A stretch of DNA of 64,000 nt, from contig NZ_JAANYN010000011.1 in the NCBI RefSeq assembly GCF_011290685.1, forward strand, positions 1-64,000, in the 5' to 3' direction. The stretch comes from Cyclobacterium plantarum (GTDB taxonomy: Bacteria > Bacteroidota > Bacteroidia > Cytophagales > Cyclobacteriaceae). Within the stretch, counting starts at the first letter, position 1. The number at the start of each line of letters is the position of its first letter. A model generated the notes under the pieces. That model was not told the origin of the DNA and did no database searches. It saw only the letters and a list, made by a program, of their open reading frames with translations. Positions 1 to 9,104 of the stretch are shown here, in pieces. Both the position numbers and the translations under genes were made by a program.

Positions 1-237
1 TCTCTTCTTTATCAAAAAGAACTGATTCAATTACGTCACCGGTAGGCTAAGCATTTAGAAAATACACCAATCAGGATCATATTGTTTGTTTTTCAACACA
101 TTGATTTAACAAACACGTCATCGGTAGGCTTTGAGGGTGGAAGCCATGTAAAACGGGAGGGTATCACCCAAGCTCCATAAAAGGAATCACAGTGACGAAA
201 TAGCCGGTTTCAAAGACGTTATTAAACTGAAATCACG
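1..237. other. Intergenic stretch with short dispersed repeat copies
   Basis: No coding region is visible. Two copies of a short motif of the form 'acgtca(t/c)cggtaggct' occur near 33-49 and 114-130. A close relative lies near 12083 ('acgtcatcggtagccc'), where the preceding bases ('aacaaa' then a/t) also match. This suggests a short dispersed noncoding repeat rather than chance. Function unknown. Confidence 0.4.
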
Positions 238-621
238 TTACAAAATAATTTCCCCCTTCAGCTGGTTATTGCTTTTGTCCGCATCTTTGGTATGGATGAT
301 CAACCTGTATTTAAGTTTCTTTCCGGGTTGATTGGCCGGGATTTTTTCTCCTGAGGTATAAATCAATGATTTGCCTGCATCCAGGGCTGAGGTATTGATC
401 TCAAAACTCTGCATCTTTCCATTGACTTTAAAAAAAACCCGGTAGCTACCTGCTGGAGCCGTCTTTTCTCCGGCATTTTTGACCGTAAACTTGAACTCCC
501 TGAAACCTTCCTTTTCCACATCCAGGTACACCTCATCCGCAATCAGGTCAAATGAAGGTTCTTCCTGCCCGAAAGCAACAAACATGGGTAAAATCAAAAA
601 AATTAAAGTGCGTAAAAACAT
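238..621 (-). CDS. Small secreted protein, CARDB/Ig-like fold likely
   Basis: A 127-residue protein with a clear signal peptide (about residues 1-18, hydrophobic run ending in FG before Q). The remainder (about 20-127) has the alternating pattern of a single beta-sandwich domain: 'FKFTVKNAGEKTAPAGSYRV' and a late 'KSNNQLKGEI' resemble CARDB-type adhesion modules, where N-x-G and D-x-x-N-x turns recur. It is probably exported to the periplasm or the surface. It lies downstream of the OmpH genes on the same strand but is separated from them by a strong terminator, so it is probably transcribed separately. The family call is an inference from pattern only. Confidence 0.55.
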   Translation of the reverse strand: MFLRTLIFLILPMFVAFGQEEPSFDLIADEVYLDVEKEGFREFKFTVKNAGEKTAPAGSYRVFFKVNGKMQSFEINTSALDAGKSLIYTSGEKIPANQPGKKLKYRLIIHTKDADKSNNQLKGEIIL

Positions 622-653
622 ACCCTTAGCAATTATTTGGTTGGCATAAAGAT

Positions 654-698
654 AAAAAAAGCCCGGAAGCTATAACAACCGGGCTTGATTTTTTTAGG
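654..698 (-). terminator. Rho-independent terminator of the ompH-bamA run
   Basis: Read on the minus strand, a 7-bp GC-rich stem (AGCCCGG/CCGGGCT) with a 12-nt loop is followed by a T-run (TTTTTTTAT). It begins about 20 nt past the stop of the OmpH gene at 717. The flanking A/T tracts on both sides mean it could also work on the plus strand. Confidence 0.75.
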
Positions 699-716
699 AA
701 AATAAATGACTTATTA

Positions 717-1292
717 TCACGGAAGAGGGTTAGCATTTTGGATGGAAGGATTATCTGGTTGTCCTCCAGCCGGAGCCTCAAGTCCCAATTTACTTAATAC
801 CAAATCTGTAAAAGGATCATTGTCCTTGGTATAAAGGAGTACGGGAGCCTGTCCTGCGGATTCTGAGAAAACATGGGTATAGTTGTTTTCTGCAGCTACC
901 GAATTGATGGCATTGTATACCTTGGTTTGCACGGGTTCCAGCAATTCCTGCAATTTTCTCTGATAAGAAGACTGTGCATCCTGTTGGAATTTTTGAATTT
1001 CCTGCTCCATGTTCTGCAGTTCTTGCTGCTTGGTCGCACGTGCTTCCTCAGTCATTGTTTGCGCTGCTTGCTGGTAGGTTTGTACCTGCTGCTGAAAACT
1101 CTGAGTTTTGGTCTGGATTTGCTGACCCAATTGATTGCTATAATCTTGGATATCAGCATCTATTTGCTCCATCTCCGGCATCAGGCTCATGATGTATTCT
1201 ACATTGGTGTAACCGATCTTGATATCCTGTGCCTGGGCGACAAATCCAAAGCACAAGATGGCTATCGCTGATAAGATGATTCTTGCTTTCAT
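717..1292 (-). CDS. ompH: OmpH/Skp-family periplasmic chaperone (second copy)
   Basis: A 191-residue OmpH/Skp-family protein. Skp trimers hold unfolded outer-membrane proteins in the periplasm and pass them to the BAM machine. A signal peptide (residues 1-21, ending AQA) is followed by the family's first strand (IGYTNVEYIM) and a long Gln/Glu-rich coiled coil (about 40-125) that forms the tentacle. The C-terminal tail is Pro/Asn-rich and longer than in the upstream paralog. It lies 15 nt downstream of a second OmpH gene and the two follow bamA on the same strand, the usual Bacteroidota arrangement. Family assignment is firm; which clients each copy serves cannot be read from the sequence. Confidence 0.9.
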   Translation of the reverse strand: MKARIILSAIAILCFGFVAQAQDIKIGYTNVEYIMSLMPEMEQIDADIQDYSNQLGQQIQTKTQSFQQQVQTYQQAAQTMTEEARATKQQELQNMEQEIQKFQQDAQSSYQRKLQELLEPVQTKVYNAINSVAAENNYTHVFSESAGQAPVLLYTKDNDPFTDLVLSKLGLEAPAGGQPDNPSIQNANPLP

Positions 1293-1307
1293 AATTGTTA
1301 AACTTTG

Positions 1308-1838
1308 TTAATTTTGATTGTTTTCTTCTAAACCTAATTCTTCTATGATAAAATCCGAGTAATCATGTCTTGGATCTGTATAAATTATAGACGTGGGACT
1401 TGATGCCTTGTCGAATAAAATAGCCAACCCATTTCTTTTGGAAACCCGGTCAATCGCATCGTATATGGTCGATTGCAGGGGTTGAAGCAATTCGGATTGT
1501 TTTTGATAAAGCTGACCGTTTTCTCCAAATATCCTGTTATTGAAGGCCCTGGCCTCTTTTTGCTTCTCTCTGATCAGTTCCAGTCTTTCCTGGTACATTT
1601 CATCAGTGAGCAATACCTGTTCTCCCTGAAGGTCACTATACATCTGCTGAATCTCTTCTTCCAAATTTTGTGCCTCTTTTCTCCATTCCAGGCTAAGTGC
1701 TTCCATTTCATCCTGTATCTTCTTGTAATCCGGATGTTTGTTCAGGATATACTCGGTATCCACATAGCCCATCTTCTGTCCCATAAGGGCCATTGGCAAA
1801 AGGGAAAGCAAAAGTAACAATTTCAGTGATTTTTCCAT
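1308..1838 (-). CDS. ompH: OmpH/Skp-family periplasmic chaperone (first copy)
   Basis: A 176-residue paralog of the OmpH protein next to it. It has a signal peptide (about 1-20, ending LMG), the conserved start of the mature domain (KMGYVDTEYILNKHPDY), a charged coiled coil (about 45-115), and the C-terminal IYDAIDRVSKRNG segment that closes the trimer body. It starts 2 nt after the bamA stop codon, so it is almost certainly co-transcribed and probably translationally coupled to bamA. Expected role: chaperoning beta-barrel precursors delivered to BamA. Confidence 0.9.
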   Translation of the reverse strand: MEKSLKLLLLLSLLPMALMGQKMGYVDTEYILNKHPDYKKIQDEMEALSLEWRKEAQNLEEEIQQMYSDLQGEQVLLTDEMYQERLELIREKQKEARAFNNRIFGENGQLYQKQSELLQPLQSTIYDAIDRVSKRNGLAILFDKASSPTSIIYTDPRHDYSDFIIEELGLEENNQN

Positions 1839-1840
1839 AA

Positions 1841-4552
1841 TTATCTGAACTGTTGCCCGATGGTAAAGTGGAACATGCCTCCACTTGGTCCCGGGTTTGG
1901 ATTGCTTATAGAAGGGACTTCATCAAACCCGTAACCCCAATCTATACCCAATAATCCAAAAGCAGGCATAAATATCCTGGCACCAAAGCCTGCGGATTTT
2001 TTCAGGTCATACGGATTGTAATCGGCATAGTTGCCCCAGTTGTTGCCGGCCTCGGCAAAACCCAATAGGAAGATGGTGGCGGAAGGATTAGGTGAGACCA
2101 AAAACCGCAGCTCCATCACGTGTTTGTTATACACCACTCCTCCGTAGGGTACGGGGGCATTGGCCTGTCCACGAAAATCCCTACCTGGGGTGATGGACTG
2201 GTTTTCGTAGCCTCTCAGGCCAATGATTTCCTGGCCCAGGGCAAAGTTGTTCATGTTCATACCATCTCCTCCCAGTACAAAGCGCTCCAGAGGAATGATG
2301 CCAATACGATCTCCATAGGATCCAACGAATCCCAGGTGCGTTCGGGCACTCAATACCAGTTTGTTTGATCCGAATACAGGTGTGTATAGTGAGGCATCAA
2401 ACATCCACTTGTGGTATTCCAGCCACTGGTATTTTTCCTCATCCGGAGATTCCGGATTGATCTCCTTATTCATGGAGGTGTATGGAGGAGTCAATGAGGC
2501 ACTCAGCGTGATATTGGAGCCAAACCTGGGATAAATGGGATTGTCTATATTGTTTCTGGCAATGGTGGTGTTGAGCGCAATACTTCTGGCAGTACCGGTA
2601 TTGTAGCTCAAACCGAAGAAATTACCATACTCATCAAAATCGTATACCTGAAACTGCAGGCTGTTGCTGACCTGAAAGTAATCGTCCGGCCAGGTAACCC
2701 TTTTGGCCAGACCTATGGTAGCACCCGTGATCTTGAACGCACCAAGTTCATTACCGAAATTATTGCGGTTGAAGAAATCAATTTGCCGCTGTACCGAATG
2801 GTTGAAGCTAAAGCTCAAGGCATTGGGTTTTTTGCCGCCAAACCAGGGTTCTGTAAAGGACATGCTGTAATTCTGGAAGCTACGGCCATTGGCCTGCACC
2901 CTGAGTGATACCTTCTGCCCGTCACCGACCGGCAGGGGTCTCCACTTGGAGAAATCCTTTATGTTTTTGATGGAAAAGTTGTTGAAAGTCAATCCCACGG
3001 TTCCTACAAAACCAAACAAACCACCCCATCCTCCGGAAAGCTCAATCTGGTCATTGGGCCTTTCTTCGAGCTTAAAGGTGATGTCCACGGTGGCATCCTC
3101 AAAGTTTGGCCGCATGTCGGGTTCTATGTTTTCAGGGTTGAAGTAGCCGATTTGGGAAAGCTCACGAATGGTTCTTACCAGGGCACTTCTGTCAAATTTC
3201 TGGCCCGGAAGAATCCTGATTTCGCGCATGACCACATGGTCACTGGTTCGCTCATTCCCTTCTATGGAAACAGAATTTACTGTCACCTGGGGTCCTTCGA
3301 AAATCCGCAACTCAACGTCAATGGAATCAGCCTTTACGTTTACTTCGACATCGTCTATGGTGAAAAACAAGTATCCGTTATCCTGGTAAAGCGAACTGAC
3401 ATCATCCCCTCTTTGGGGATCGTAGTTCAGTCTTTTGTCCATCTTTTCCTTGTTGTAGATGTCGCCTTTATAGATACCCAGTTTTGCCTGTAATTCGGCG
3501 TCAGTGTGGATGTAATTTCCAGAAAAGGTAATGTTTCGATAGTAATATTGCTGCCCTTCCTCGATGTCCAGGTCAATATTGATGCGACTGTCATCGAATC
3601 GATAGATGCTATCGGAGAGGATCTCCGCATCCCGGTAACCCCGGCTGTTATAAAAATCAATGACTGAGTTTTTATCATCGCGGTAGTCGCTTCGGACAAA
3701 CTTGGAACCATTAAAGAAATTAAGTTTAAAATTTTTGTTGATGTATTCCCTGACCTGCTCATCCGTCACAGGATTACTTTTGGTGATGACATCTCCCAGG
3801 TTTTTGCCACTGAGGTTGAGAAAACGGGATACCAAATCTTTAAAAATATACACCCTCGCGTGTTCATTTGTCCCCTTCATTTTTTTCTTGATCCGGGGAT
3901 CGGTGATATTTTCATTTCCGGATATACGAATTTCGTTAATACGTACCTTGCTTTTTTTCTCCACATCAAAGCGTAATTTCACGCTATTGGGCAGGGTGGT
4001 ATCCCTTTCCTGGATGACTTTTACTTCTGCGTTGAGAAAGCCCTTATCTACAAAATACTCGCGGATATTTCTTTGAGCATTGTTCAGCACATCATCTCTC
4101 ACGACCCTTCCACGGATATTGACTTTGTCCTTCAGCTCGCCCTCCTGGGTTTTATTGACCCCTGAAAATTCCACCCGGCTAAAACGGGGCCTTTCTGTCA
4201 GGTCCAGCAGCAAATAGATGTCATCTCCTTCAATTTTGGTCACCAGGATTTTCACATCTCCTATGATTCCCTGCGCCCAAAGTTTTTTCAATGCCCCGGA
4301 AATGGCATCACCCGGAACAGTAATTTCATCGTCCAGGCGCAGTCCTGCCAGGGAAATAATTGCCGTTTCATCTAAAGTGCTCAACCCAACAGCCTCAATG
4401 CCGGCAATCCGGTACGTTTTGGGATTGGAATAATCCAGATCTATAATATCTACCGGCTCCTGACGGGTATACCGGCTTTGCCCCAATCTGATCTGGGCCT
4501 CTGCCACTCCGGTTAACAGCAGCAAATAGATAATCAATAAATGTTTTTTCAT
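1841..4552 (-). CDS. bamA: Outer membrane protein assembly factor BamA
   Basis: A 903-residue Omp85 protein, the core of the BAM machine that inserts beta-barrels into the outer membrane. After a signal peptide (1-19) come tandem POTRA repeats (about 50-460), with repeated signatures such as RFSRVEFSGVNKT, KVRINEIRISGNENITD and VTVNSVSIEGNERTSDHVV. A 16-strand barrel (about 500-903) contains the L6 motif GLRGYEN and a C-terminal strand ending FTIGQQFR. The third POTRA carries a long insertion (about 230-290), usual in Bacteroidota and one reason the protein is longer than the ~810-residue E. coli form. Flanked by uppS upstream and two ompH genes downstream. Confidence 0.97.
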   Translation of the reverse strand: MKKHLLIIYLLLLTGVAEAQIRLGQSRYTRQEPVDIIDLDYSNPKTYRIAGIEAVGLSTLDETAIISLAGLRLDDEITVPGDAISGALKKLWAQGIIGDVKILVTKIEGDDIYLLLDLTERPRFSRVEFSGVNKTQEGELKDKVNIRGRVVRDDVLNNAQRNIREYFVDKGFLNAEVKVIQERDTTLPNSVKLRFDVEKKSKVRINEIRISGNENITDPRIKKKMKGTNEHARVYIFKDLVSRFLNLSGKNLGDVITKSNPVTDEQVREYINKNFKLNFFNGSKFVRSDYRDDKNSVIDFYNSRGYRDAEILSDSIYRFDDSRINIDLDIEEGQQYYYRNITFSGNYIHTDAELQAKLGIYKGDIYNKEKMDKRLNYDPQRGDDVSSLYQDNGYLFFTIDDVEVNVKADSIDVELRIFEGPQVTVNSVSIEGNERTSDHVVMREIRILPGQKFDRSALVRTIRELSQIGYFNPENIEPDMRPNFEDATVDITFKLEERPNDQIELSGGWGGLFGFVGTVGLTFNNFSIKNIKDFSKWRPLPVGDGQKVSLRVQANGRSFQNYSMSFTEPWFGGKKPNALSFSFNHSVQRQIDFFNRNNFGNELGAFKITGATIGLAKRVTWPDDYFQVSNSLQFQVYDFDEYGNFFGLSYNTGTARSIALNTTIARNNIDNPIYPRFGSNITLSASLTPPYTSMNKEINPESPDEEKYQWLEYHKWMFDASLYTPVFGSNKLVLSARTHLGFVGSYGDRIGIIPLERFVLGGDGMNMNNFALGQEIIGLRGYENQSITPGRDFRGQANAPVPYGGVVYNKHVMELRFLVSPNPSATIFLLGFAEAGNNWGNYADYNPYDLKKSAGFGARIFMPAFGLLGIDWGYGFDEVPSISNPNPGPSGGMFHFTIGQQFR

Positions 4553-4637
4553 TTCGAATGATAATTTTTAATCCATTGTCCTCAGGACTTTTGGATTGAA
4601 CCAACCCGGATAACCCGGATTTTAATGGTGCCTGACC

Positions 4638-5381
4638 TTAAAATGAAGGCTTTATTTGAGCACCTGTTTTCCCGAATCTTCTCTCCCTTTTCTGGAAAGC
4701 CAATATGGCTTCATGAAGATGCTTTTTACGAAAATCCGGCCACAATACTTCTGTAAAATACAACTCCGTATAGGCCAACTGCCACAACATAAAATTACTG
4801 ATCCTGATTTCACCACTGGTGCGGATCAGCAATTCCGGATCCGGAATTCCTGCGGTGTTGAGACAGGATGCAATCATTTCCTGGCTGACATCTGCTTCAG
4901 CAATTTCACCGCTGACTACTTTATTGACAATTTTCCTGACTGCCTGACTGATTTCCCAGCGGCCGCTGTAGCTTAAGGCAAGCACTACTGTCATGCCGGT
5001 ATTGCCTTTGGTCTCTTCCTTGCCCATTCGCAGGTGTTCTCTGCAAGCCGGGGGAAGGCTATCCGTATCTCCTATAGTGGACAGGCGGATATTGTTTTTC
5101 ATCATGGTGGGCACTTCATCGGTGATGGCCTGTACCAGAATTTCCATAAGCGCATCCACTTCTTCCTTTGGCCTGGACCAGTTTTCGGTAGAAAAGGCAT
5201 ACAGGGTGATGTATTTTACTCCCAGCTCCGCTGATCCTTCTATGGCATCCCTTACTGCAGCAATCGCATTGCGGTGCCCAAAGATCCGCATAGCACCTTT
5301 TTTCTGGGCCCAGCGTCCGTTGCCGTCCATGATTACTGCAATATGTTTTGGAATTTTTCCCTTATCAATCGCTTCCTTCAT
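4638..5381 (-). CDS. uppS: Isoprenyl transferase (undecaprenyl diphosphate synthase)
   Basis: A 247-residue cis-prenyltransferase that condenses IPP with farnesyl diphosphate to make undecaprenyl diphosphate, the lipid carrier for peptidoglycan and O-antigen. The hallmark P-loop [12 protein letters not shown] (about residues 14-25) holds the catalytic Asp. The C-terminal [25 protein letters not shown] region binds substrate and Mg. The length is normal for the family. It sits 85 nt upstream of bamA in the same direction, between envelope genes. Cytoplasmic, peripheral to the inner membrane. Confidence 0.97.
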   Translation of the reverse strand: [247 protein letters not shown]

Positions 5382-5452
5382 TCAAATGTATTCTACTGAT
5401 TGGAATTGAATTACAAAAATGACACTTCTTTTTCAAAAATTCTATCCTGAGG

Positions 5453-6217
5453 TCAATTATTGTACGGATAGCATTTGACCTGGTGGAAGGAATAGCTGAG
5501 CGTAACACCTAAAAAATAGTACCAATCCCTGTCGGAATGGTTGCCAAAGTTGATGGCTGAGGGGTCAAGTACCTGATTTCCTGTACCAGGATCGGTCCTG
5601 AACCGGGGGAAATAATTGGCATCGGAACTGATCTTGTCCAGATGATCGGAGAAGGTAGCCTTAGCCCCACCCTCTACGGATAAAAACAATCGGTCTTTCA
5701 ATTTGTATTTGATACCCAATCCAAAGGGGATGAGGGCTGTCCCAACCGAGTAACTTCCTGGTTGAGGATCAGCCGAGTAGGATTGCCCATTGCCGAAGAA
5801 CATCCCATAACCCAAACCAAAAAACCCAAAAGGTGAAAACCTGGTATTGGACTGATGGCTCAGGTAATCCAGAAAGTGAAATTCCATGGTAGCTCCCAAT
5901 TCAATCATGGTACCATTGAAATGTGCATCTCTGGCCAGGGCTACCGGGTCTATCGGCCGGATACTGTCTGCAGCATTGAGCCTTGCTACGGAAATGCCAG
6001 CCCTTAAGCTCCAGGCATTGTCAAAATTTCGTCTGCCAAATAACGTTCCCTGAATTCCCAGTTGGGTCGGATCTATGGTCCGGATGATATCTCCGGTATA
6101 GCTGCCTGCTCCCAATCCGATGCCTACCTCATATTGCTGAGCATTAGAAGTGCTGACTACACCTAAAATGGCCAGTATTACCGAAAGACATCTTGTATAA
6201 AACCTGGTTTTGTTCAA
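5453..6217 (-). CDS. DUF6089-type outer-membrane beta-barrel protein
   Basis: A 254-residue protein with a signal peptide (1-26, ending SNA) and an aromatic, Gly-rich beta-strand pattern typical of an 8-stranded outer-membrane barrel. The signatures YEVGIGLGAGSYTGDI near the N-terminus, FHFLDYL and FGFFGLGYGMFF in the middle, and DWYYFLGVTLSYSF near the end match the Bacteroidota family known as DUF6089. Members are often encoded between NAD kinase and uppS/bamA, exactly as here. Function unknown; a structural or assembly role in the outer membrane is plausible from context. Confidence 0.8.
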   Translation of the reverse strand: MNKTRFYTRCLSVILAILGVVSTSNAQQYEVGIGLGAGSYTGDIIRTIDPTQLGIQGTLFGRRNFDNAWSLRAGISVARLNAADSIRPIDPVALARDAHFNGTMIELGATMEFHFLDYLSHQSNTRFSPFGFFGLGYGMFFGNGQSYSADPQPGSYSVGTALIPFGLGIKYKLKDRLFLSVEGGAKATFSDHLDKISSDANYFPRFRTDPGTGNQVLDPSAINFGNHSDRDWYYFLGVTLSYSFHQVKCYPYNN

Positions 6218-6291
6218 GTCGCTGCAATTTATAAACTACCCAACGAATAAAAAACCCATCGCAGTATATGCCGGGTTAAATATTGTTAAAA

Positions 6292-7167
6292 CTAATTTCT
6301 CATGTCATATCCCCAGTTCAATTTCTGTCTCAGGGTGTCAAAGAAACTGTAATTGTGGAACTTAACCAGTCTGGCCACAAATTTTTCCTTTTTCACTTTT
6401 AAGGTTACCCTGGCATCAATGGGGGTGGACCGGGAATCTAAAGATACCAGAAATTTTTCGCTTCTCCCCTCAATTTTAAAGGAGATTTCGCTATCGTCTG
6501 AAACCACTATAGGCCTGACATTCAGGTTATGAGGACTAACTGGTGTGATCACGAAATTTTTGGCCAATGGGGAAATCAAGGGGCCTCCACAGCTTAAGGA
6601 ATAACCCGTAGAACCGGTAGGGGTAGAAACAATCAGACCGTCTGCCCAGTAACTGTTCAGGTAATCCCCATCGATGTAGGTATGTACCGTAATCATAGAG
6701 GAAGTGTCCCGCTTGTGTATGGTAAATTCATTGAGGCCAAAATTCATGCCGCCAAAAAGGGGAATATTGGACTCCAGACAAACCAGGCTTCGGTCTTCCA
6801 GGGAATACCTGCCGGCCAGCAAGTCCTTTATGGCCAAATCGATTTCTTCTTTTGCGATGGTTGCCAGAAACCCCATCCTCCCGGTGTTGATGCCGAGTAT
6901 TGGTGTCTGATGAGCCCCAATGAGGGAAATGGTATCCAGTAGGGTCCCATCTCCTCCTATAGAAAGCACAAAATCCAGACCTGAAACTGGTTCATTGGCG
7001 TTTAGTAATGGAGGCAAAGCATTTTTTTTTGCTCCTTTACCCATGCTTTGGTGGAGACTTTTGGTTATTACCACCCTGATCCCCTGCCTTTCTAAAGTTT
7101 GTATTAACTGCTGAATGTATGTTTGAAACTCCGGTAGGATATTGATGCCGTGAAGTAAAACGTTCAT
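6292..7167 (-). CDS. nadK: NAD kinase
   Basis: A 291-residue ATP-dependent NAD kinase, the only route to NADP. The GGDGTLLDT motif (about residues 92-100) carries the catalytic Asp and binds phosphate. The downstream TPTGSTGYSLSCGGPLISP stretch is the second family signature and forms the NAD site. Length and both motifs are intact. The start is 6 nt after the stop of the CBS-domain gene, so the two are probably one transcript. Cytoplasmic. Confidence 0.97.
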   Translation of the reverse strand: MNVLLHGINILPEFQTYIQQLIQTLERQGIRVVITKSLHQSMGKGAKKNALPPLLNANEPVSGLDFVLSIGGDGTLLDTISLIGAHQTPILGINTGRMGFLATIAKEEIDLAIKDLLAGRYSLEDRSLVCLESNIPLFGGMNFGLNEFTIHKRDTSSMITVHTYIDGDYLNSYWADGLIVSTPTGSTGYSLSCGGPLISPLAKNFVITPVSPHNLNVRPIVVSDDSEISFKIEGRSEKFLVSLDSRSTPIDARVTLKVKKEKFVARLVKFHNYSFFDTLRQKLNWGYDMRN

Positions 7168-7173
7168 GTGGGT

Positions 7174-7839
7174 TTAAATATCTAAAAATCGCAACAAGTT
7201 GCCCAAACGGTCTTGTTCGCTGGTGATTCCTCCTTCTTCTTCGTAATGGTCGATGATTTTGTAACCAAAGCGCTCCAGGGTGGCTTTAATGTGCCGCAAT
7301 TCCATCTGATCTATTTTAAGGGTGACCTTAATCTTACTGTCATCCAGGGGATCGTTAGAAATAAAACTGCTCAGTACTTTGGCATTTTCCGATTCCACTA
7401 CCCTGGCAATATCATAAAGGCTGTAATCGGTCATAAGCATGGACAAAACCAACACGCCTCCGGGAGACTGAATGGAAATGGTATCTGTAAATGCCGTGAT
7501 GGCGTCTTCCTCGGAAACCACCCCAAGGTATTTTTGATCCCTATCCAGGACAGCCACCATACTCACCTGGTTTTCCGAGGCTATTCTCAGCACCTCGTAT
7601 ATGTGCTTCTCCATCTGAACCACGCAGGAACTGGCAAGCAATTCTACCTCAGCTATGCTCAGGTCGGGATTATTGATCTCGTAGATGATCTCATCAGTGA
7701 TAAAACCTTTGAAACTCCCTTTTTCCACCACAGGCAAAATATTAGTCCTGATCTCCTCCATCCAGGAAAGCGCCAGCCTCACCCTGTCCGTAAATTTCAG
7801 GGGTGGAATCAGATTATTGATAAAGTCATTTGCCCGCAT
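7174..7839 (-). CDS. CBS-domain protein with C-terminal ACT-like region
   Basis: A 221-residue cytoplasmic protein. Two CBS motifs are visible in the first ~140 residues (ILPVVEKGSFKGFITDEIIYE and VSMVAVLDRDQKYLGVVSEEDAI), which together usually form an adenosine-nucleotide-binding Bateman module. The last ~80 residues (VLVLSMLMTDYSLYDIARVVESEN...KVTLKIDQMELRHIKATLERFGY) have the beta-alpha-beta pattern of an ACT-like regulatory fold. No catalytic domain is attached. It is the first gene of the minus-strand run leading into nadK, which suggests a sensor of nucleotide state; that role is an inference. Confidence 0.85.
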   Translation of the reverse strand: MRANDFINNLIPPLKFTDRVRLALSWMEEIRTNILPVVEKGSFKGFITDEIIYEINNPDLSIAEVELLASSCVVQMEKHIYEVLRIASENQVSMVAVLDRDQKYLGVVSEEDAITAFTDTISIQSPGGVLVLSMLMTDYSLYDIARVVESENAKVLSSFISNDPLDDSKIKVTLKIDQMELRHIKATLERFGYKIIDHYEEEGGITSEQDRLGNLLRFLDI

Positions 7840-7968
7840 ATAGCTAAAGGTATTAAAAGGATTCGTAAAATAAAACGGCTTCTCGTCTTCCTTTGTTCAA
7901 TTAGCATAAAATCGTACTGATATTTGTGAAAAAGGCAACAAATTTTTCCTAAATCTATCCTAATTCCC

Positions 7969-8562
7969 TTATTCTGTAAGCAATTTGCTGCTGTTTTCTA
8001 GTGCAAACAGCTTCACCCAGTTCCGGATAATTTTTTCTCCATATTTGGTGAGATGGGCCTCAGGATGGAATTGTAGTCCGATTACAGGTAGGCTTTTGTG
8101 ACAAATCGCCATGACTTCACCCTGGTCTGTTTCCAAAACCACTTCCAGTTCAGGTGGAAGAGCCGTCAGTTCAAGGGAATGGTAACGGGTAACCTGAAAC
8201 CTGCCAGGTACCTGCTGTAAAAAAGGTTGCGGTGATGTCTGATTAACCCAGGATACCTTGCCGTGCATGGGACGGATGCTTCTTTGCAAACCGGCACCGA
8301 AAAGGGTACCAATGGCCTGGTGCCCCAGGCAAACTCCCAATACCGGTACCTTGTCTACAAAATGTTCCAGTATTTGCATCAGGTTACCTGCATCTTCAGG
8401 TCTTCCAGGTCCGGGGGAGAGCACGAGCGCAGCAAATTCCAGATCAAACAAGGCAGTTAGCGGTACATCATTGCGGACCACCATGACTGCTTCCCCGGAC
8501 CTTTTGAAATAATCTGCCAGGATATGGGAAAAAGAATCAAAATTGTCAATTAGAAGGATCAC
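7969..8562 (-). CDS. Class I glutamine amidotransferase (anthranilate/ADC synthase component II)
   Basis: A 197-residue GATase-1 protein related to TrpG and PabA, which releases ammonia from glutamine for anthranilate or aminodeoxychorismate synthesis. Visible features: the N-terminal ILLIDNFDSFSH, the oxyanion region LSPGPGRPEDAG, the nucleophile in GVCLGHQAIG, and the catalytic His-Glu in LQFHPEA. The last of these reads HPEA where most relatives have HPES. The start overlaps the end of the CvpA gene by 17 nt. No trpE/pabB partner is in the window, so whether it serves tryptophan or folate cannot be decided here. Confidence 0.88.
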   Translation of the reverse strand: MILLIDNFDSFSHILADYFKRSGEAVMVVRNDVPLTALFDLEFAALVLSPGPGRPEDAGNLMQILEHFVDKVPVLGVCLGHQAIGTLFGAGLQRSIRPMHGKVSWVNQTSPQPFLQQVPGRFQVTRYHSLELTALPPELEVVLETDQGEVMAICHKSLPVIGLQFHPEAHLTKYGEKIIRNWVKLFALENSSKLLTE

Positions 8563-9091
8563 TACCTGCGTCGTTTACGAGTTCCCTAACGGTAGCTATG
8601 GCGGCGTCAATCACAGGGGTATAATCATCCAGAAGAGAAACCAAAGTAGGCGCGACCGGCACTACCAGTGGATACACTACTGCCCCCTCTTGCATTTCTT
8701 CCGGTACATCAAACTCAAATGAATGCGCTACCCAAATCAGTAAACTGATCATGATGGCCCATTTTGCAATCCCCAAAATACTTCCGGCAAAACTATCAAA
8801 AGTACCCAAAATGGTAAGGTTAAGGGCTTTTTTTACCAAATAGGCCAAAATCCGAATGGTGATGGTGACGGCTAAAAAAATAAGTATAAATGCCACAAAT
8901 GGAAGCATAAAGGTCAGGCTTTCTACTCTATCTGCTAAAATTTCGGCTCCCCAATGCATGAAGCGAAACGCCAGAATGATGCCAATAAAGAAGGCCAGAA
9001 TAGACAACAACCCTATAAACAGCCCCTGCTTGTAGCCGCTGAACGCCCCTACAGCGAGCATGCCCAATATGATGATGTCTACGGTACTCAA
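8546..9091 (-). CDS. CvpA-family inner-membrane protein
   Basis: A 181-residue membrane protein with four hydrophobic segments (about 5-25, 28-48, 60-85, 100-125) and the CvpA-family opening VDIIILGMLAVGAFSGYKQGLF. E. coli CvpA is linked to colicin V production and envelope homeostasis; the biochemical role is not settled. The gene sits between YqeY and the amidotransferase on one strand, overlapping the latter by 17 nt, so all three are probably co-transcribed. Confidence 0.9.
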   Translation of the reverse strand: MSTVDIIILGMLAVGAFSGYKQGLFIGLLSILAFFIGIILAFRFMHWGAEILADRVESLTFMLPFVAFILIFLAVTITIRILAYLVKKALNLTILGTFDSFAGSILGIAKWAIMISLLIWVAHSFEFDVPEEMQEGAVVYPLVVPVAPTLVSLLDDYTPVIDAAIATVRELVNDAGSDPSN

Positions 9092-9104
9092 ATCGGCCTA
9101 TTTT

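Noticed and set aside
873-1271. 132-aa plus-strand frame across the OmpH gene
   Set aside because: It lies wholly opposite a well-supported OmpH gene and is Leu/Phe-rich only because the coding strand is Gln/Lys-rich.
7213-7920. 235-aa plus-strand frame opposite the CBS-domain gene
   Set aside because: Antisense of a gene with clear CBS motifs; no family signature in the opposite strand.
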